DNA from: Proteromonas lacertae
Lineage: Eukaryota; Sar; Bigyra; Opalinata; Proteromonadidae
DNA length: 42,035 nucleotides
Assembly (NCBI GenBank): GCA_002245135.1
Contig: NGBS01001217.1
Coordinates: forward strand, 1-42,035
Direction: 5' to 3'
Within the stretch, counting starts at the first letter, position 1. Each line of letters starts with the position of its first letter. The position numbers were made by a program, and so were the translations under genes. Shown here piece after piece: positions 9,898 to 22,387 of the stretch. The notes below the pieces were generated by a model. The model had not been told where the DNA came from. It was given only the letters and a program-made list of their open reading frames with translations, and did no database searches.

Positions 9898-11673
9898 TTA
9901 CTTTGTAGAATTATTTAAATCATCAAGAAGTTTCAATATTTCTTCCCTATACTTTATATCATTATCTTGTATATATTTTAGTACAATTTCATAACATTCT
10001 CTCGCTTTTTCTTTTTCTTTCTATAAATACAAAAAAAGATGTTATATACGTTGATTGAATAGTATTTTCCCATCACTTTATAATATACTGATTTTGAAAA
10101 ATCATTATTTATATTCTCTTTTGCTTGACTTAAATAATACAAACACTTTTCATTATCTCCTAATAACAAATATAGTTGTGATAAATTCAATTGAAAAACA
10201 GATTTATTTTCATTTGAGGATGAATATTCTAATGATATGTTAAAGTATTGAATTGCTTTTTCATACTCACTCTATTCATTATTACATTTTACATTTATGT
10301 TTATATACCATTTCATAATAACAACCACCAAGAACATTATTAAATACTCTTTTATCTTCATTTGAGGATGAATACTCTAAGCATATTTTAAAGTATTGAA
10401 TGGCTTCTTCATATTCACTCTATTCATTATTACAATGACATTATTATACCATTTCATAATAACATTTACCAAGAACATTATTATATACTCTTTTATCTTC
10501 ATTTAATAAAGAATATTCTAAGCATATTTTAAAATATTGAACAGCATCTGCATACTCATTCTATTCATTATTAGATTTAAATGAATATACCATTTCATAA
10601 TAACAATTACCAACATTTCTACTATTTATTACTATATTTCCATCTGATGAAGAATATTCTAATGATACGTTAAAATATTGAATCGCTTCTTCATACTCAC
10701 ACTATTCATTATTACAATGACATTATTATACCATTTTATAATAACAATTACCAAGAATATTATTATATATTTCTTTATCCTTTTCTGTTGAAGAATATTC
10801 TAATACCTCCTTTATATATGGAATTGCTTTTTCATATTCTTTATTATCTAATAACTCTTTTATTCTTTTTATTGTTTCAAATGGACTTATTGAAGGACTT
10901 GCTTGATTTAATTCTATTTAATAATATCATAATAACTATATTATATACTCTTCAATTCTGATATTATTTCATCCAATTTCAATCTATCTTTCTTTTCTTT
11001 AACAAGTATCTTTAACAAGTATATTTCACATTTAATGGATGTGTTCCACTTTTTATATAATAAAATAATAATCCAAAATTCCAAATATCACTTTAATATC
11101 TAATTCTTTTCCTAATAATTCATCTATACAAACAAAACACAAATCTTCTCTTTTATCTTGTTCCTTTTTTTTCTCCCTTTAAACAATAATTTATTACAAT
11201 AATCATTTATTATCACTTCATTTTCATCATTTAAAAAGATATTCGATGGTTTTAAATCACTGTGAATTGTTCCTGCTTCATTTAAACTTTTCAATACATT
11301 CAATATAGCATACAGACTACTTTCTTCAAACTGCTTAACAGGGTTTATTTCATCTAAATGAGCTTTATTTTCTCTCATCACTCTATATAAACAGTTTTCA
11401 TCTCTTTCTATGATTTTGTATTTCATTAAACCATGTATATTCATATTATTCACTCTATTCATTGTATTTACTACTTCATCAACTACTTTTGAATCTAACT
11501 GACTCACATCCAATATCTTTAATAATTTCTTTGAACCATTTGTCTTATCTCTTACTCTGAGTAATTTGCCTTCATATACAACATCTCTTAACAACTATAT
11601 CATCGGTAAATTAAAAATAGAACATATATACTTCATAATTATGTTTATTTAACATGTTTGAATGTGATTTCAT
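9898..11673 (-). CDS. degenerate protein kinase domain followed by TPR array
   Basis: Exon 1 (11632-11673, MKSHSNMLNKHNYE) splices to a kinase-like exon from 11594 to about 10949, then TPR exons 10732-10913, 10591-10701, 10450-10560, 10309-10419, 10050-10271 and 9898-10020. The kinase part keeps an HSDLKPSN catalytic loop (Arg of HRD replaced by Ser) and NDY in place of DFG. Past residue 150 the expected text (REDLCFVCIDELLG, SDIWNFGLLFYYIKSG as seen in the copy at 26 kb) runs in other frames, with at least three frame disruptions, so the kinase half is probably dead or mis-sequenced. The TPR half is open across all introns, with repeats of the form YEEAIQYFKICLEYSSSNEDKR. Such proteins are signalling scaffolds in other protists; the role here is unknown. 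Confidence 0.7.
10309..10732 (-). repeat. tandem exon-intron modules (111-nt exon + 30-nt intron)
   Basis: Three successive exons of exactly 111 nt (10591-10701, 10450-10560, 10309-10419) each encode one 37-residue TPR-like unit ending CYYEM. Each is preceded by a 30-nt intron placed after the same codon. The introns at 10702-10731 and 10420-10449 are identical base for base; that at 10561-10590 shares the ends only. The following intron (10272-10308, 37 nt) sits at the same codon position. This is direct evidence of growth of the array by copying exon and intron together. Confidence 0.85.
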
Positions 11674-11864
11674 TTATTCTACTCAACAAACTCTGTTATA
11701 ATACAAACAAAATGAAAATGATGATTCAAGCTTTTTACACTTAAGCTTGAGAATTTTCTATCATTTTCTATCATTTTCAAATTTCTTTCTTTTCACTTTT
11801 TATCCTATTCTGTTATATAAAACATATAAAGAAAAACAAATACAATATAATTAATGAAAATAAT
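11674..11864. other. short intergenic spacer
   Basis: 190 bp between the start of the kinase-TPR gene and the stop of the kinesin gene, both minus strand. It carries CAAGCTTTTTACACTTAAGCTTG, an imperfect inverted pair around AAGCTT, and T/A runs. It should hold the promoter of the kinase-TPR gene; no defined motif can be proven. Confidence 0.35.
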
Positions 11865-14800
11865 CTATTTATGTTTTATGGATTTTTCTGGACTTTTGTA
11901 ATTTACTTCTTTTAACTCTTTTAATTTATTCTTCTTTATTCGAATTGGTTTGGGGACGGAATCATCTTCTTGATTATTTAAATAACTTTTCAAATTTAAT
12001 AATTCATTCAATAGACTTTTATTTCGTTTATTTAATTCTTTTATTATTTTTTCATCTTGTTCATGTTTTTCTTCTAACTCTTTTCCTATAAGCTGATAGT
12101 AATAATTCTCTTTTTGAATCATTTTTAATTGTTTTTGACTTTCACTACTAACAGATGATTTACTCGTATTTAATAGACTTTCTTCTAATTCTTTTTCTTT
12201 CTTCTTCAATTTTTGTTGATATTCATATTTTGCACTTTCTAATAGTATTTGAAGATTTTTATTTTCATTTTGTAATACTTTCAATTCATATTCATAAATA
12301 TCTTCTTTGTGTTGATGTTTTTGTATTTCAACATTACTATTTATTAATCTCATTGTTGAATATTCTATTATTTGTTTCTTTATTTCATTGTTCATTGTAT
12401 TGTAAGAATCCATCAACACTTTTATATTCTTTTTGTTTGTTTCAATCTATTATTATTATTATTATTATTATTATCATATTATAAATTATACTAATCCATT
12501 ATAGATTTTATTAAATTCATTTTCTTTATCTTTTATTATATTCTTCAAACATTCGATATTATTATCAACATCAAGTAGTTCGATTTGTTCTTCATTTGTT
12601 AAAACTGATTGCTTGACTAATTTATTCTTTTCATTTAAATTTTCATTCAATAATTCTTCAAGCTTTTCTACAGCATAAACATTTTGATGATAACTATCTT
12701 TCTATTCATTTTTAGACAATATATATATATATATATATATACTGATGTTTTATTGTTATTGATTTCTTCTTTTATTTTGTTTATTCTTTCATTAAATTTT
12801 TGAATATTTTCGGATTGTTCTAAACTTCGTCGCATTATTTTTATATCAATTGAATTACATTAAGGAAGTAGAACATATGTAATAATAACAATAAACAAAA
12901 AAAATGATATTTAATCCTTTGTCTTTTTCATATTCTAATAGTTGTTCTTTCAATGAATTAATCTTTTTCTTATTTTCATTCATTTTTTGAATTTGCTATT
13001 TATATTTCATTACATAATAATTATATATTATACATAACCTTCTTTTATACATTCACTCAAAGCTCCATTAAACCATAATTTTATTTCATTTATTTTACTT
13101 TTACTCTTTGAATTTACAGATATTGGTTCAGTTTCTCGAATTGTCTTTTGCTTCTCTTTTAATCGATCAACTTCTTCTTCAATTATTTGGATTTTACTAG
13201 AAGTATTTAATGACTAGAAAGTAATAATAATATAATCAATAAAAATATACAATTTGAGATTGAGTTTCAATACATTTCGCTGATTCTAATTCTCTCAATT
13301 TATTATCTAATTCACTTTCATAATAATGTTTCAAATCTTCCAGTTGATTGTCTTTCTCTTCTAAACTGTTTTTATTATCTTCTAATTGACTGTTTATCTC
13401 ACTTAATAATGATTTATATTTCTCAATATCGCATTGTAAACTACTTATTCGATTTTTATATCTCTCTAATTCTTCACTAGAATTCTTATTCTTTGTAGTT
13501 AAGTCGATTATAATCTTTTCTTTTTCTCGAATTCGTTGGTTCAAATCAGCTAACGCTTCTTCAGCTTCTTTAGATAAATGACTATTTCGAGGAGTTGTTA
13601 AATCTTGGATATCACCACAAAATACTACATCATCATTATCATCATCATTAAATATTGTCATTCCTGTTGATGGTCTTGTTGAAGAAGATCTTGAAGATGA
13701 AGAACTTTTCATTTCTCTTCTTTTCAATTCATCCTCATATTCATATATCTGATCTTTTAATTTTGCGATCTCAGCTGCTTTATCTGCAAATATAAATTCA
13801 TCTCGTCTTAAATTATCTACAACTTCTTTATATTTAATTTGTAATTCATTATTCTTCTTTGATAGAAATTCAATTTTTTCATTTAATAATAACACATTCT
13901 CATTCGTATTAACACTCTCATTATTATTTATTTTCATTTCACTGTTTATTGATTTATTCAATGGAACTAATGGAGAATGTTTCATTTGAGATTTTAATGA
14001 TGTTATAGTTGTTGATGGTTGTGATTGATATGGTGTTGTATTTGGTCTACGTCGATTATTATCATGAGTAGGAGATTGAATGGGAGATACTTTACCACTA
14101 TCATATTTATATTCATTAATTGGAGCAGTCTGCGGTCGATTCTGAAATGGTAATAGATATTCATTTATATAATTATAAATTGAACTTATTTTATTTTCAT
14201 CATTCTTTGATAAAGTTGAAGTAATTAATAACGATTGGAGTTGGATTTTCAATTCATTTAAATGTTGGAATAATAAACTGTTATTGTTAATAAATTGATC
14301 TAATTCTTCTTCTAATTTAACATTTCGTTGTTTTAATTTTTCCATCTCTTTATTATCTATTTCCGAATTCAGCAAATTAATTTCATTATTCAATTGTTTT
14401 AATAATAACATATTATCATTTTTATTGATCTTTGGTTTATTCTTTATAAATCGAGTATTGGTTGCATATCTTAAGGTTGTCAATGATTCATCTAAATAGA
14501 TATCCGCTGGACTTAAACAAGATATCATCAGCGTATTACTATTTCCACCTAATGAATCTTCTAATAATCGAGTTAATTTAGATTCTCGATAAGGAATATG
14601 ATCTATTGAACTTCCTTGACTGATTTTACTTAAACATAAAATCACTTTTCCTAATGTTAATAACCCTTGATTTATTGCAACAGATTCTACAAATCGATCA
14701 CTTTTCGTTTTAATTTGTTTTGTCTTTTCTGATCCAGCTAAATCAACTAAATGTAATTTTGATAAACTCACTGTTCCATCACAATGTATCACTGATAAAT

Positions 14801-15542
14801 AGATTGTAAAGATCGCATGAGATCGACTACTCTTTTCATTCACATTATTCGCTCCTGTTACTCGATGGATTGCACCTAATTCTAATAAATTATATATTGA
14901 AGATTCACTGTCGATTATTTCTTCTTCTATTCCATTTAATACACTCTCTCCTTTTTCATTCTTTTGAATATGGATCTTGAAAGAGGGAATCTCTGGATGT
15001 AGCAAATCATTGATCTTTTCATTATAGATTTCGATATATGAACAACTCAATTTAACAGAATTATATTCACTGTTTTTCATACTTCGAAAAATGTGTGAGA
15101 TAGTTCTAGGAATAATACCAGCTTCATCAGCTTCACTTGTACTACCACTACCCATTGTAAATGTCTTACCAGAACCTGTTTGACCATATGCAAATACCTA
15201 ATTATAGTAAAATGATATATATAATATGATACTGTTGCATTATAACCTTCAAAACATCCTTCTACCATTTCATGGACACATTTTTGATATATTTCACTCT
15301 ATATATTACATAAAATAATGAATACTTGAGTAGATTCTGGACCAAAAGCATAATCAAAAGGAAATACCTTAATTTCTTTCCCTTTACCAACAACAATCTA
15401 AGTCATTATATCATTAGTTTAATACTTCCGATGAAGCTGTTTTAGCTCCAATTACAATACTACAGTCTTTCATTTTTTCTTGAGGTAATAGAGGTCTTAC
15501 TCTAGCACAAACTCTTACATTTGATTTACCTTTTTCATTCAT
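11865..15542 (-). CDS. kinesin, N-terminal motor, kinesin-4 (KIF4)-like, with long coiled-coil tail
   Basis: ATG at 15542 (MNEKGKSNVRVCARVRPLLP). Exons 15426-15542, 15326-15397 and 15233-15298, with introns of 28, 27 and 35 nt, all phase 0, lead to a main exon from 15197 to about 13251 starting VFAYGQTGSGKTFTMG (P-loop). Switch I NEKSSRSHAIF and switch II LVDLAGSEK are intact; the neck end SPADIYLDESLTTLRYA, then IKNKPKIN, resembles kinesin-4. A Ser/Pro-rich linker and long coiled coils follow, through exons near 13034-13213 and 12.9-13.0 kb and three more between 11865 and about 12850, ending KSPEKSIKHK. Between about 12850 and 12910 no 3' splice site can be found, so the last coiled-coil exons may be a separate gene (possible ATG near 12838) or a base may be wrong there. 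Introns carry TA and TTA microsatellites (12720-12741, 12448-12475). Role: plus-end microtubule motor, in the family often acting on chromosomes, spindle midzone or cilia. Confidence 0.85.
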
Positions 15543-15670
15543 TTATATTTTTATTTTTCAAATGAAAATTATAGTCGTTTCTGTATTTTCGTGTTTGATT
15601 TAGATGGTTTATGTAAATCAAAATTTGTCAAAAGAAGGGTAAATGATAATTTTATTCATGTATTAGTGTA
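15543..15670. promoter_or_regulatory. bidirectional promoter spacer between kinesin and BTB gene
   Basis: Only 128 bp separate the divergent start codons of the kinesin gene (minus) and the BTB gene (plus), so both promoters must lie or overlap here. The spacer is AT-rich and no known core element can be called. Confidence 0.5.
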
Positions 15671-17945
15671 ATGAACCAGTTAATAGACGAAGGATATGCT
15701 GATGTGACATTTTCAGTTAATGGCAATGCTATTCCTGCGATAAAGTCTTTTATTTGTTCAAGAAACAAAGCATTAAACAGGTTGATCGAAAATTCTACTA
15801 ATTCTACTCAAATAGTAATAGATTCAAGTGTTTCAGTTGATGCATTTCGAAGTTTACTTAGGTATTATGGATATGGTAGAGTCTACATTCATTCAAGTAA
15901 TGTATTCGATTTATTACTTGTGTGCTATACGTTTCAAGAATTGTTACTTAGATTGATATGTGAAAAGTAGATATATGATATTAACATTTAGATATATTAA
16001 AAATCATATGAACTTTGATGTGATATTGAAATTATTCAATCTTATGAATGATATTGATATAAATCAAATGAAAGTAATAAAATCATCATTTGATGAATAT
16101 ATAAAGATGAATATTTATAGATTGTTAGAATCAAGTATAATATTCTGATATTAATATGTTTCATAAATAGATTTCTTATATTCATTATCATTTGAATCAT
16201 TAGATTACATTTGTCATCTTCAAAATATTGTTATACCATCTGAAACTTATCTTTTGAATAGATTATTCGATTATTATCATTATTCAATAATCAATAATCA
16301 AAATGAAATCATACCTTGTTTTACAGATTGTAAAGAAAAGAATAAAAAATTTGAATTACTGCTATTAACAATAAATATAGAGAATTTAAAATGGGAGGAA
16401 TTATCACCAACTGCATTTCATTATATTTGGAATTTTGATGAGATTTTGTGGGGAAGAAAAGAATATAACTATGCAAGGATTTATTGTGAACTTCCATTTA
16501 ACGGAAATGATAGATTTACACCAATTATAATCAAATATTATACAATGAAACACCTTCCATTGTCAATTGAACAAAGTGATATTGAATCAGTTAAAGATAG
16601 TGATTTTATTTCACATGTTAAACTGCTATTATACTCCAATGATATAAAAATAAATGAAATAGCTATTCTTTTAATGATTGATTCTAAAATTGAATATGAG
16701 TGTATGAATATATAAACTAATTCTATAATTTAAATAGTTACAAAAGATGAAATACTTCAAATATTCAAAAGATTGGTATATAAATGTAGAGATATTGAAG
16801 AAGAAAATGAGTTGAAAGTAATAGTAAAATGTATAACACTATTCTTAAAGAATGGTATATATTATATTATCCTTATGTTGTATAGAAATCTTGCTTTTGT
16901 CATTTTCATACTTTTGTGGAGTTAAATCAATTTACTACACTCTTTTATATTACAATAAACTATCAGTAGATCAACAACATCTAATTCTTTCTTATCTACA
17001 TAAAATCCATTTAAGTGATAAAGAATATCAAAATCTTTTAGATATTATACATTCAAAACAAATAATTGATATGATTAAATGTAAGAGAAATATTATAAAT
17101 TCTCTTAATGTTTATTTCTAGCTAATCCAATTACATTTATTCATTATTCAAGATATTATTATTTTGTGACTCCTTTAGAAGAGTTTAGAATAAAACCACA
17201 ATTTGATGGAAATAATTGTTCATTTTCAATATCACCAAGTATTTCTTTGTTGTAGTAATGTTTTTTTATAGATTTACCAGATGGTTTTTATTTCAATAGA
17301 AATACTGCAGAAATAAAAGGAAAATGTGAGTATAGATATAAAACTCAAAAGTATACAATAACAGGTAGTAATTATTACTCAACTACTACTACTACAATAT
17401 CACTTTCATATAACAGTATATAAATAATACACTAATTATTGAAATAGATTATAAATTCATGGATATAAATAAACTAGAGTCAGTCAATCTCAATAACAAA
17501 GAATGGAAAGTTAATAACTCAAACATACAAACCTTATAGGTGGAATTACTGTTATATAAACATAAAAATGGAGGATGGAATATATTATCTTACATTTAAA
17601 TCACATACAAATAGATCTATAATGATTGGTGCAACTCAATTGAAAGATTTTAATGGAGAACATTTGTTCTATCAAAAAGAATCTTGTAGTTTGTATTTTT
17701 ATGAGAATGGTTCAAATGCTTATGGTAATAATGGTAAGATTATTAGTGAACCATATTGGTCCAATAATAAAGATAAGATATTTGTTCTGAAATATGATTT
17801 TAAAGAGAAAACAATCTCAATTAAAGATGATTTGATGGATAATTATCTTGTTGTGTTTTCATCATTCAAAGGACCTTTATATCCGTTTGTAGAATTGAAT
17901 TATTATGAAGATTCTGTAGAATTACTGTTAATTAACAAGAAATAA
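15671..17945 (+). CDS. BTB-BACK protein with Ig-like (He_PIG type) and SPRY-like C-terminal part
   Basis: Exons with agreeing phases: 15671-15966, 15992-16134, 16171-16701, 16738-16854, 16886-17080, 17122-17238, 17272-17415, then 17448 onward; introns 25-41 nt. The BTB domain is residues 1-95 (MNQLIDEGYADVTFSVNGNA, as in D.G..aDv.f.v). A BACK-like helical region follows (NFDVILKLFNLMND), then a long middle part. Near residue 460-510, FSISPNLPDGFYFNRNTAEIKG, formed across an intron, has the putative-Ig pattern LP.G...n..t..I.G. The end (17560-17945) looks like a SPRY-type beta sandwich (IMIGATQLKDF, SLYFYENGSNAYGN). Around 17510-17545 I could not find a splice that keeps frame; one base may be wrong or lost. 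BTB-BACK proteins usually serve as Cullin-3 adaptors; here the C-terminal domains would choose the target (inference). Confidence 0.75.
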
Positions 17946-18030
17946 AAAAAAATCTTTGTTCAACTTCAACATTTTGTTTGTATTATTTATCCCAAATCCA
18001 ACATATAGAAAATACAATTAATGAAATAAA

Positions 18031-18716
18031 CTAAGAGTGAGGTATATTTCTGTTAATAAACTTAGTTGAATTATGTGGTTTATAATCAATATATATATCA
18101 TTTGGTATATTTAAAATACGTCTAAATGCTTCTCTAAAGAAAATTATATAAAATTGTTTAAAATATATACCTAAGTTTTTGAATTGCTCCATAATTTGCT
18201 GAGCTTTTGTTCCATATTGATAATACATTATCATGCAAACGTACGGATAATTGAACGCCGCACAACTCATAACCTAGATCAAATCTTTCACCTATTACGC
18301 CAAGAAGCTATTTAAAAATAAATATTAAAGAATTATACAAGTTCTTCCCATAAATATGATGTTCTACCTTTAGGAATTCTAAGTACTAATCTTCCACCAC
18401 CTTCATTTGCAGGATCTTCCCAAGCTGGTCGTATTCCACTCTAATAAAATTAAAAAATGCATAAATACTTTGAATAAAAACACATCAGATATTGGTAACT
18501 CTTCAGATCTTTTAATATGAGAATAAATCATCCAGAATTCTTCTAGAGTTTTAAAATCTCCTAGTGATGTTAAAGAATATTCAAACTAAAGAACATTACA
18601 AATAATAATCTTACATTTTCAGCAGTATTTTTCGAAATATACCAGAACTCATAGCGGTTCTGTATAAAGTGTCCATTAGCTGCAAGATCACGACTTAATA
18701 TCTCTGGCTTATCCAT
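18031..18716 (-). CDS. EIF4E: translation initiation factor eIF4E family (cap-binding)
   Basis: Five exons: 18615-18716, 18469-18585, 18339-18440, 18171-18307 and 18031-18133, with introns of 29, 28, 31 and 37 nt; lengths sum to 186 residues plus TAG. The order of eIF4E landmarks is clear: YEFWYISKNT, the FWMIYSHIKR helix, SGIRPAWEDPANEGGGRL (the WEDP motif bearing the cap-stacking Trp and the cap-contacting Glu), LWEEL, then ELCGVQLSVR and SIWNKSS, and a C-terminal REAFRRILN helix. The protein binds the mRNA 5' cap. The first cap-stacking position has Tyr/Phe-Trp context as in the eIF4E2/4EHP class, so either a general factor or a 4EHP-like repressor is possible. It is short at the N terminus, like many protist forms. 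It converges on the BTB gene (85 bp between stops) and diverges from UBE4. Confidence 0.93.
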
Positions 18717-19063
18717 ATTATATTTTTAACAAAAAGTAAAAGAAAAAATGATAAAAAAAATAAAATGCAAATTATGTCAAACAAGTTTGAATAAGTACTT
18801 TTGTGTGTATTTCAAAGCATATTGAAAGTTGAGTTTTATAATTTTGTGCTTTTGCTTATTCTAGGAACTATATTTTATTGTTTTACTTTTTTTTGAATTA
18901 TTAGTGTAAATGAAGTAATAGTAAAAAAGCAGAGATTCATAAAGTATGTAATAAAATTAATTCACATACACGTTTCTTTTTGTGATTATTTACATTCAAT
19001 TCCAAAAAATATTCTAGAAAGCTTGAAGGTTTGACTCTTGCTTTTCAATTAAATATCTCATAA
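18717..19063. promoter_or_regulatory. divergent promoter region, eIF4E / UBE4
   Basis: 347 bp between the start codons of eIF4E (minus) and UBE4 (plus). It holds long T and A runs and one AAGCTTGA close to the UBE4 side (about 19019). No known promoter element or RNA gene seen. Confidence 0.4.
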
Positions 19064-21499
19064 ATGAGTTATTTCTTCAACTTTTTAAGCAAGAGAAACT
19101 CTAAAGATGAGGATAATGAACCAATTCCAGAAAAGAGACCAGAGGAAAGTAAAGAAGAAGTATTTTTGTTGATTTTTCACTGTTATTTATAGATTCTAAG
19201 AAAAAGGTTAGCAAAATATGAAAATGTACCAACTGTAACAACATCAAATCCTAGTGATACTCCAGTTTCTTCGCTTTCTTCACCAACAAGAATAGTTGTT
19301 CAACCTAGCCCTGCTCAACAAGAGTCCCCTCCTGCATCATTCATGAATTCAACTGTATCATCTCAAAATACTCCAAGTCCTAATATTAACGAAAATATGA
19401 AGACTCCAGTTGGTTCACCAATGAAAGCACCAGCTATATCTCCATTGAAAGCAGAATTAAATCCCTTATTTATTCATTATCGTTTAACTCAAGATATATT
19501 TACATTACCCAATAAACTATCAGTATGATATCGATTTAAAATTATTATACAATAGAATGAAACGTATATAATAGAATGGATGAAAGAAAAACAATATAGT
19601 GAGTATTTAGTAACATTTGAAAATGTAATTTCTTTGGTGAATAAAAGACTAACAAATTTCGATTTAAGCTGTTCACAGATGGATTATCTATCAGAATGTT
19701 ATGAACGATTAAATCGAGAGACTGAGAGAAAATACACAGATTTAAAATCTGATATTGTTGATCAAGTGTATGGTATTATATTAATGCCAGAGAATTATGG
19801 TTTGAGAAAGTATATATATAATATAATATAATTATTATTTATGTATATAGAGATCAACTGATGGGAATGATATATCGTCTTATTATGAATAGTAGGAATA
19901 GTGAATTTTGTGAACAGATCTTAATCTCACTCTCTGATAATGATGAAAAGTCATTATTAATGGCAATATTTATGTTAAGTTTTTTAAAATCTCAAAAAAA
20001 CGTAAATAATTATACACTATTAAAGGATCAACTTAATGAAATTCTATTACTGTTATCTTTCAAACCAATTGCATCTACAGTAATAGAAAGTAGTCATTTT
20101 ATTGAAGAATATAGAATCGGTAATGAATTTCAATCAAAACATATTTTTGGAGCTATTTTTAGTATTACTCCTTTAAGATCTACTGATGTTCATTATTTTG
20201 AGAAATTGTATAGTAATAAACAAACAATGAGGGATGTTATGTTACAGAAGAAAACTATTGATCTTGAATTGAATTATTGCGCAGTATATATATATATATA
20301 TAATTTTTATTTTTATTTTTATTTTTATTTTTATTTAGTCAAAAATATGTAATATTCTCAAAAGTCTTTATAAAGTTCCTGACAAGAATCAAAGAGCTAA
20401 AGTCACTACCTATTTATCTAAATTAATATACCTCAATAGAGAAAGAGCTAAAGAAAGACCAAATCCATTATTATCAATAAGTAATGAAATGTCTGTCAAT
20501 ATAGCTAATGCAATGTTAATATTATGTGAAAAACTATGTGATACAAATAACACTAAAATTACTAATAATATTAACTTAGAATATATTTATTATAATTTAG
20601 ATTTATTTGTTAAAGATGATGATCGATTAGGAAGATCTCCATTACCTGATAACATAGTGGAAAAAGACTTTACACTAGCCACCAAATATTTCTTCATTAC
20701 CTCCAAATGTTTACACTATTTTATACTTCCACTGATGACAGAACATCGATCTTTATTAAGATCATTTAATTATTATGAACATATGCCAGATAGTCCAATG
20801 AAAGCACCACAATTAGATTTAATCCTACAAAAAGCTATGGCAATTGAAGCTACAATTTATAGAGATGATTTAATTACGTTGATTATCCAATTTTTGAATT
20901 TAGAAGCGTTTAAAATGTTAGAATTATTAGGTGTAAAAGAACCTGAATTGCCATTAAATAGTGTTCCAGTTTTGTTTGAGAATTTACCTCAGATGATGGT
21001 TGAAGATATGTTGGATCTATTGAATTTTATAGCTGCGTATATATAAATATATATTCTACTTTCTTTTACACTTTTTTCTTTTCACCATTTTTGCTTATAT
21101 TTTATTAGACATAATGGTAATGTATTAGATTCCTGTGATATACGAAGTATCTTAGAGTTAATTACCATCTTAATTGCTTCACCATCTATCATCTCCAACT
21201 GTCATATTCGAGCTAAGTTTGGTGATGTATTATTCAGTTGTTTTACACCTCAAAATGTTCCTGAAGGTTACATCGATACTTCACCTAAAACTACATCTAC
21301 AATGTTAAGTTGTAATCCTTACTGTCAAAAGTATATTCTACCAGCATTATTAGAATTATATGGTGATGTAGAACATACTGGTTTTTATGATAAAGTAGAA
21401 CATCGATATAAGATCGCATTAATTGTAAAGTTTATATGGAATAATGAAAAACATAGAGATTCATTTAGAAAGATTGGTGAAGATCATGTATATTAATTC

Positions 21500-21541
<42 letters not shown>

Positions 21542-22387
21542 GATTCATTTGTTCGATTTGCCAATGGTTTAATGAACCATACAAACCATCTCATCACTGA
21601 TTCATTGCAGAAGATAATGGAAATGAAAGAAATCGAAGATTTAAAATCAAATCAAATGGAATGGAATAAACTATCTAGTCAAGAAAGACAAGAGAAAGAT
21701 GATTTATATAATAATCACAAAGAATCTGTATCAAGTTCACTTCAATTAGCCAATGAAACAATCGAAATGATGAATTATCTATCCAATGAAATTAGAGAAC
21801 CATTTTTATATCCAGAATTAAAGAATGGAATTGCTAATACATTATTATCCATATTATCTGATTTAGTTGGTCCACATGGAGTTGATTTGAAAGTCTCCAA
21901 TATGGAAGAGATTAATTTCAAACCTGTTTTTATGTTAGAACAAGTTGTTTCTACATTATACCACTTTATTGATTATAATGAGTTTTGTGAATCAATTGCT
22001 GAAAGTGCTTACTTTAATGATGATTTGTTCCCACATACAATCAAAATATTAATAAGAAGAAATGCTATGGATGAAGAGGGAATTAGCAGATTCCAAAATC
22101 TATATGAAAGAGTGAAAATGTTGAAAGAAAAGAATGCTGAAGAAGAACAAGAGTTAGGTGATATTCCTGATGAATTCCTTGATCCTATTTATTGTACTTT
22201 GATGAATGATCCTGTGAAATTACCTTCTGGAACGATAATGGATAGACAAGTTATATTACAGCATTTATTGAATGAACCTAATGATCCATTCACTAGACAA
22301 CCTTTAACTGCTGATATGCTAGTTCCTTTACCTGAGTTGAAACAGAAGATTGAAGATTGGGTAAGATCTAGAACAAATAAAGATTAA
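19064..22387 (+). CDS. UFD2: Ufd2/UBE4-type U-box ubiquitin ligase (E4)
   Basis: Seven exons fit exactly: 19064-19159, 19193-19522, 19556-19809, 19851-20283, 20339-21036, 21109-21487 and 21542-22387, with introns of 33, 33, 41, 55, 72 and 54 nt (the longer ones carry TA or TTTTTA microsatellites), giving 1011 residues, close to yeast Ufd2 and human UBE4B. The N-terminal 140 residues are Ser/Pro-rich and disordered. The long helical core typical of the family follows ([48 protein letters not shown] segment). The C-terminal U-box is complete: [20 protein letters not shown], then LPSGTIMDR and [10 protein letters not shown]. The enzyme extends ubiquitin chains on substrates handed over by Cdc48/p97. 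It is intact and 150 bp ahead of the receptor gene. Confidence 0.95.

Noticed and set aside
10702-10731. CRISPR-like regular repeats at 10.3-10.7 kb
   Set aside because: The regular spacing comes from 111-nt TPR exons separated by 30-nt introns in a eukaryotic gene.
12155-12484. 109-codon hydrophobic plus-strand frame rich in Ile/Leu/Phe
   Set aside because: Antisense shadow of the lysine-rich coiled-coil exons; it ends in a microsatellite within an intron.
15671-17945. BTB gene as a pseudogene broken in many places
   Set aside because: The apparent breaks are removed by 25-41 nt GT-AG introns with agreeing phases; only one place near 17.5 kb stays unresolved.
20284-20338. TTTTTA and TA runs as functional repeats
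   Set aside because: They lie inside introns of UBE4 and look like ordinary microsatellites.
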